A DNA stretch of 64,000 bases from Methylobacillus methanolivorans (GTDB lineage: Bacteria > Pseudomonadota > Gammaproteobacteria > Burkholderiales > Methylophilaceae), in contig NZ_JAJAVF010000002.1 in NCBI RefSeq assembly GCF_020531845.1, positions 1 to 64,000 of the forward strand. Direction: 5' to 3'. The position numbers and the translations under genes are program-made. Shown in pieces: positions 63,911 to 64,000 of the stretch. The notes below the pieces were generated by a model. It worked only from the letters and a program-made list of their open reading frames with translations. It searched no databases and had not been told where the DNA came from. Each line of letters opens with the position of its first letter. The stretch's first letter is position 1.

Positions 63911-64000
63911 GGTAGCGTTGTACTACGCTTTCTAAACCATCCTGTGAGGCTGATGCGAGGCTGGGATGCAGGCAGCACCTCATGCCAGAATTGACTGGAA
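63907..64000 (-). CDS. C-terminal end of a probable 2-oxoglutarate/Fe(II) oxygenase (partial)
   Basis: The last 30 codons of a leftward gene cut by the window edge. They read ...[20 protein letters not shown].., the usual end of small 2OG-Fe(II) dioxygenases of the prolyl-hydroxylase-like (SM-20) type, with a distal iron-binding His (HEV) and a 2OG-binding Arg nine residues later. The TGA overlaps the decarboxylase ATG by 2 bases. Confidence 0.7.
   Translation of the reverse strand, partial: SSQFWHEVLPASQPRISLTGWFRKRSTTLP

Noticed and set aside
1..64000. Insertion sequences, prophage genes, CRISPR arrays or integrase-linked attachment sites
   Set aside because: None seen. The tRNA-Leu gene has no integrase next to it and no duplicated tRNA 3' end was found nearby.

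Overview
The window is a stretch of chromosome from an obligate or near-obligate methylotroph of the Betaproteobacteria, most likely Methylophilaceae and Methylobacillus-like. Three things point there: a complete calcium-type methanol dehydrogenase locus (mxaFJGI followed by mxaRSACKLD), a betaproteobacterial secG-tRNA-Leu-nuoA..N-DUF2818 arrangement, and a pyruvate dehydrogenase cluster whose E3 carries its own lipoyl domain. I see no insertion sequence, phage gene or CRISPR array.

Layout. 1-8.6 kb: end of an rRNA operon (5S), an orphan ParA, msrA, corA, a flavin-reductase-like protein, glnS, and a birA-coaX-SPOR-basic protein operon. 8.6-19.7 kb: an uptake and oxidation cluster made of a TonB receptor, a Tat-type lipoprotein solute-binding protein, two permeases, a double ATPase and two SsuD-like flavin monooxygenases around a divergent promoter region. 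19.7-25.6 kb: aceE-aceF-lpdA. 26-34 kb: arfB, a potassium channel with RCK domains, a CYTH-CHAD/ParA/SixA group, an RpfE-like gene and recJ. 34-51 kb: tpiA, secG, tRNA-Leu(GAG), then all 14 NADH dehydrogenase genes and DUF2818. 51-52.4 kb: a Nudix hydrolase and an epimerase-like protein. 52.4-62.4 kb: the mxa locus. 62.4-64 kb: a PLP decarboxylase and the tail of a 2-oxoglutarate oxygenase.

How it works together. Methanol is oxidised in the periplasm by MxaF/MxaI, and electrons pass to cytochrome cL (MxaG). MxaR, S, A, C, K, L and D are maturation factors, probably for calcium insertion and assembly. Complex I and pyruvate dehydrogenase serve NADH oxidation and acetyl-CoA supply. The 8.6-19.7 kb cluster looks like a scavenging system, probably for an organosulfur compound, but its substrate is not known.

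The most unusual signals are in RNA-level structure. Interleaved inverted repeats (order A-B-A'-B') sit just upstream of both methanol dehydrogenase subunit genes, mxaF and mxaI. A perfect hairpin follows mxaF. Two tiny ORFs with Shine-Dalgarno sequences lie inside the nuo operon, one of them stop/start-overlapped with nuoL. A possible short terminated transcript and a tandem repeat lie in the AT-rich gap before nuoA. All structure calls come from reading the sequence by eye, without folding energies or database searches.
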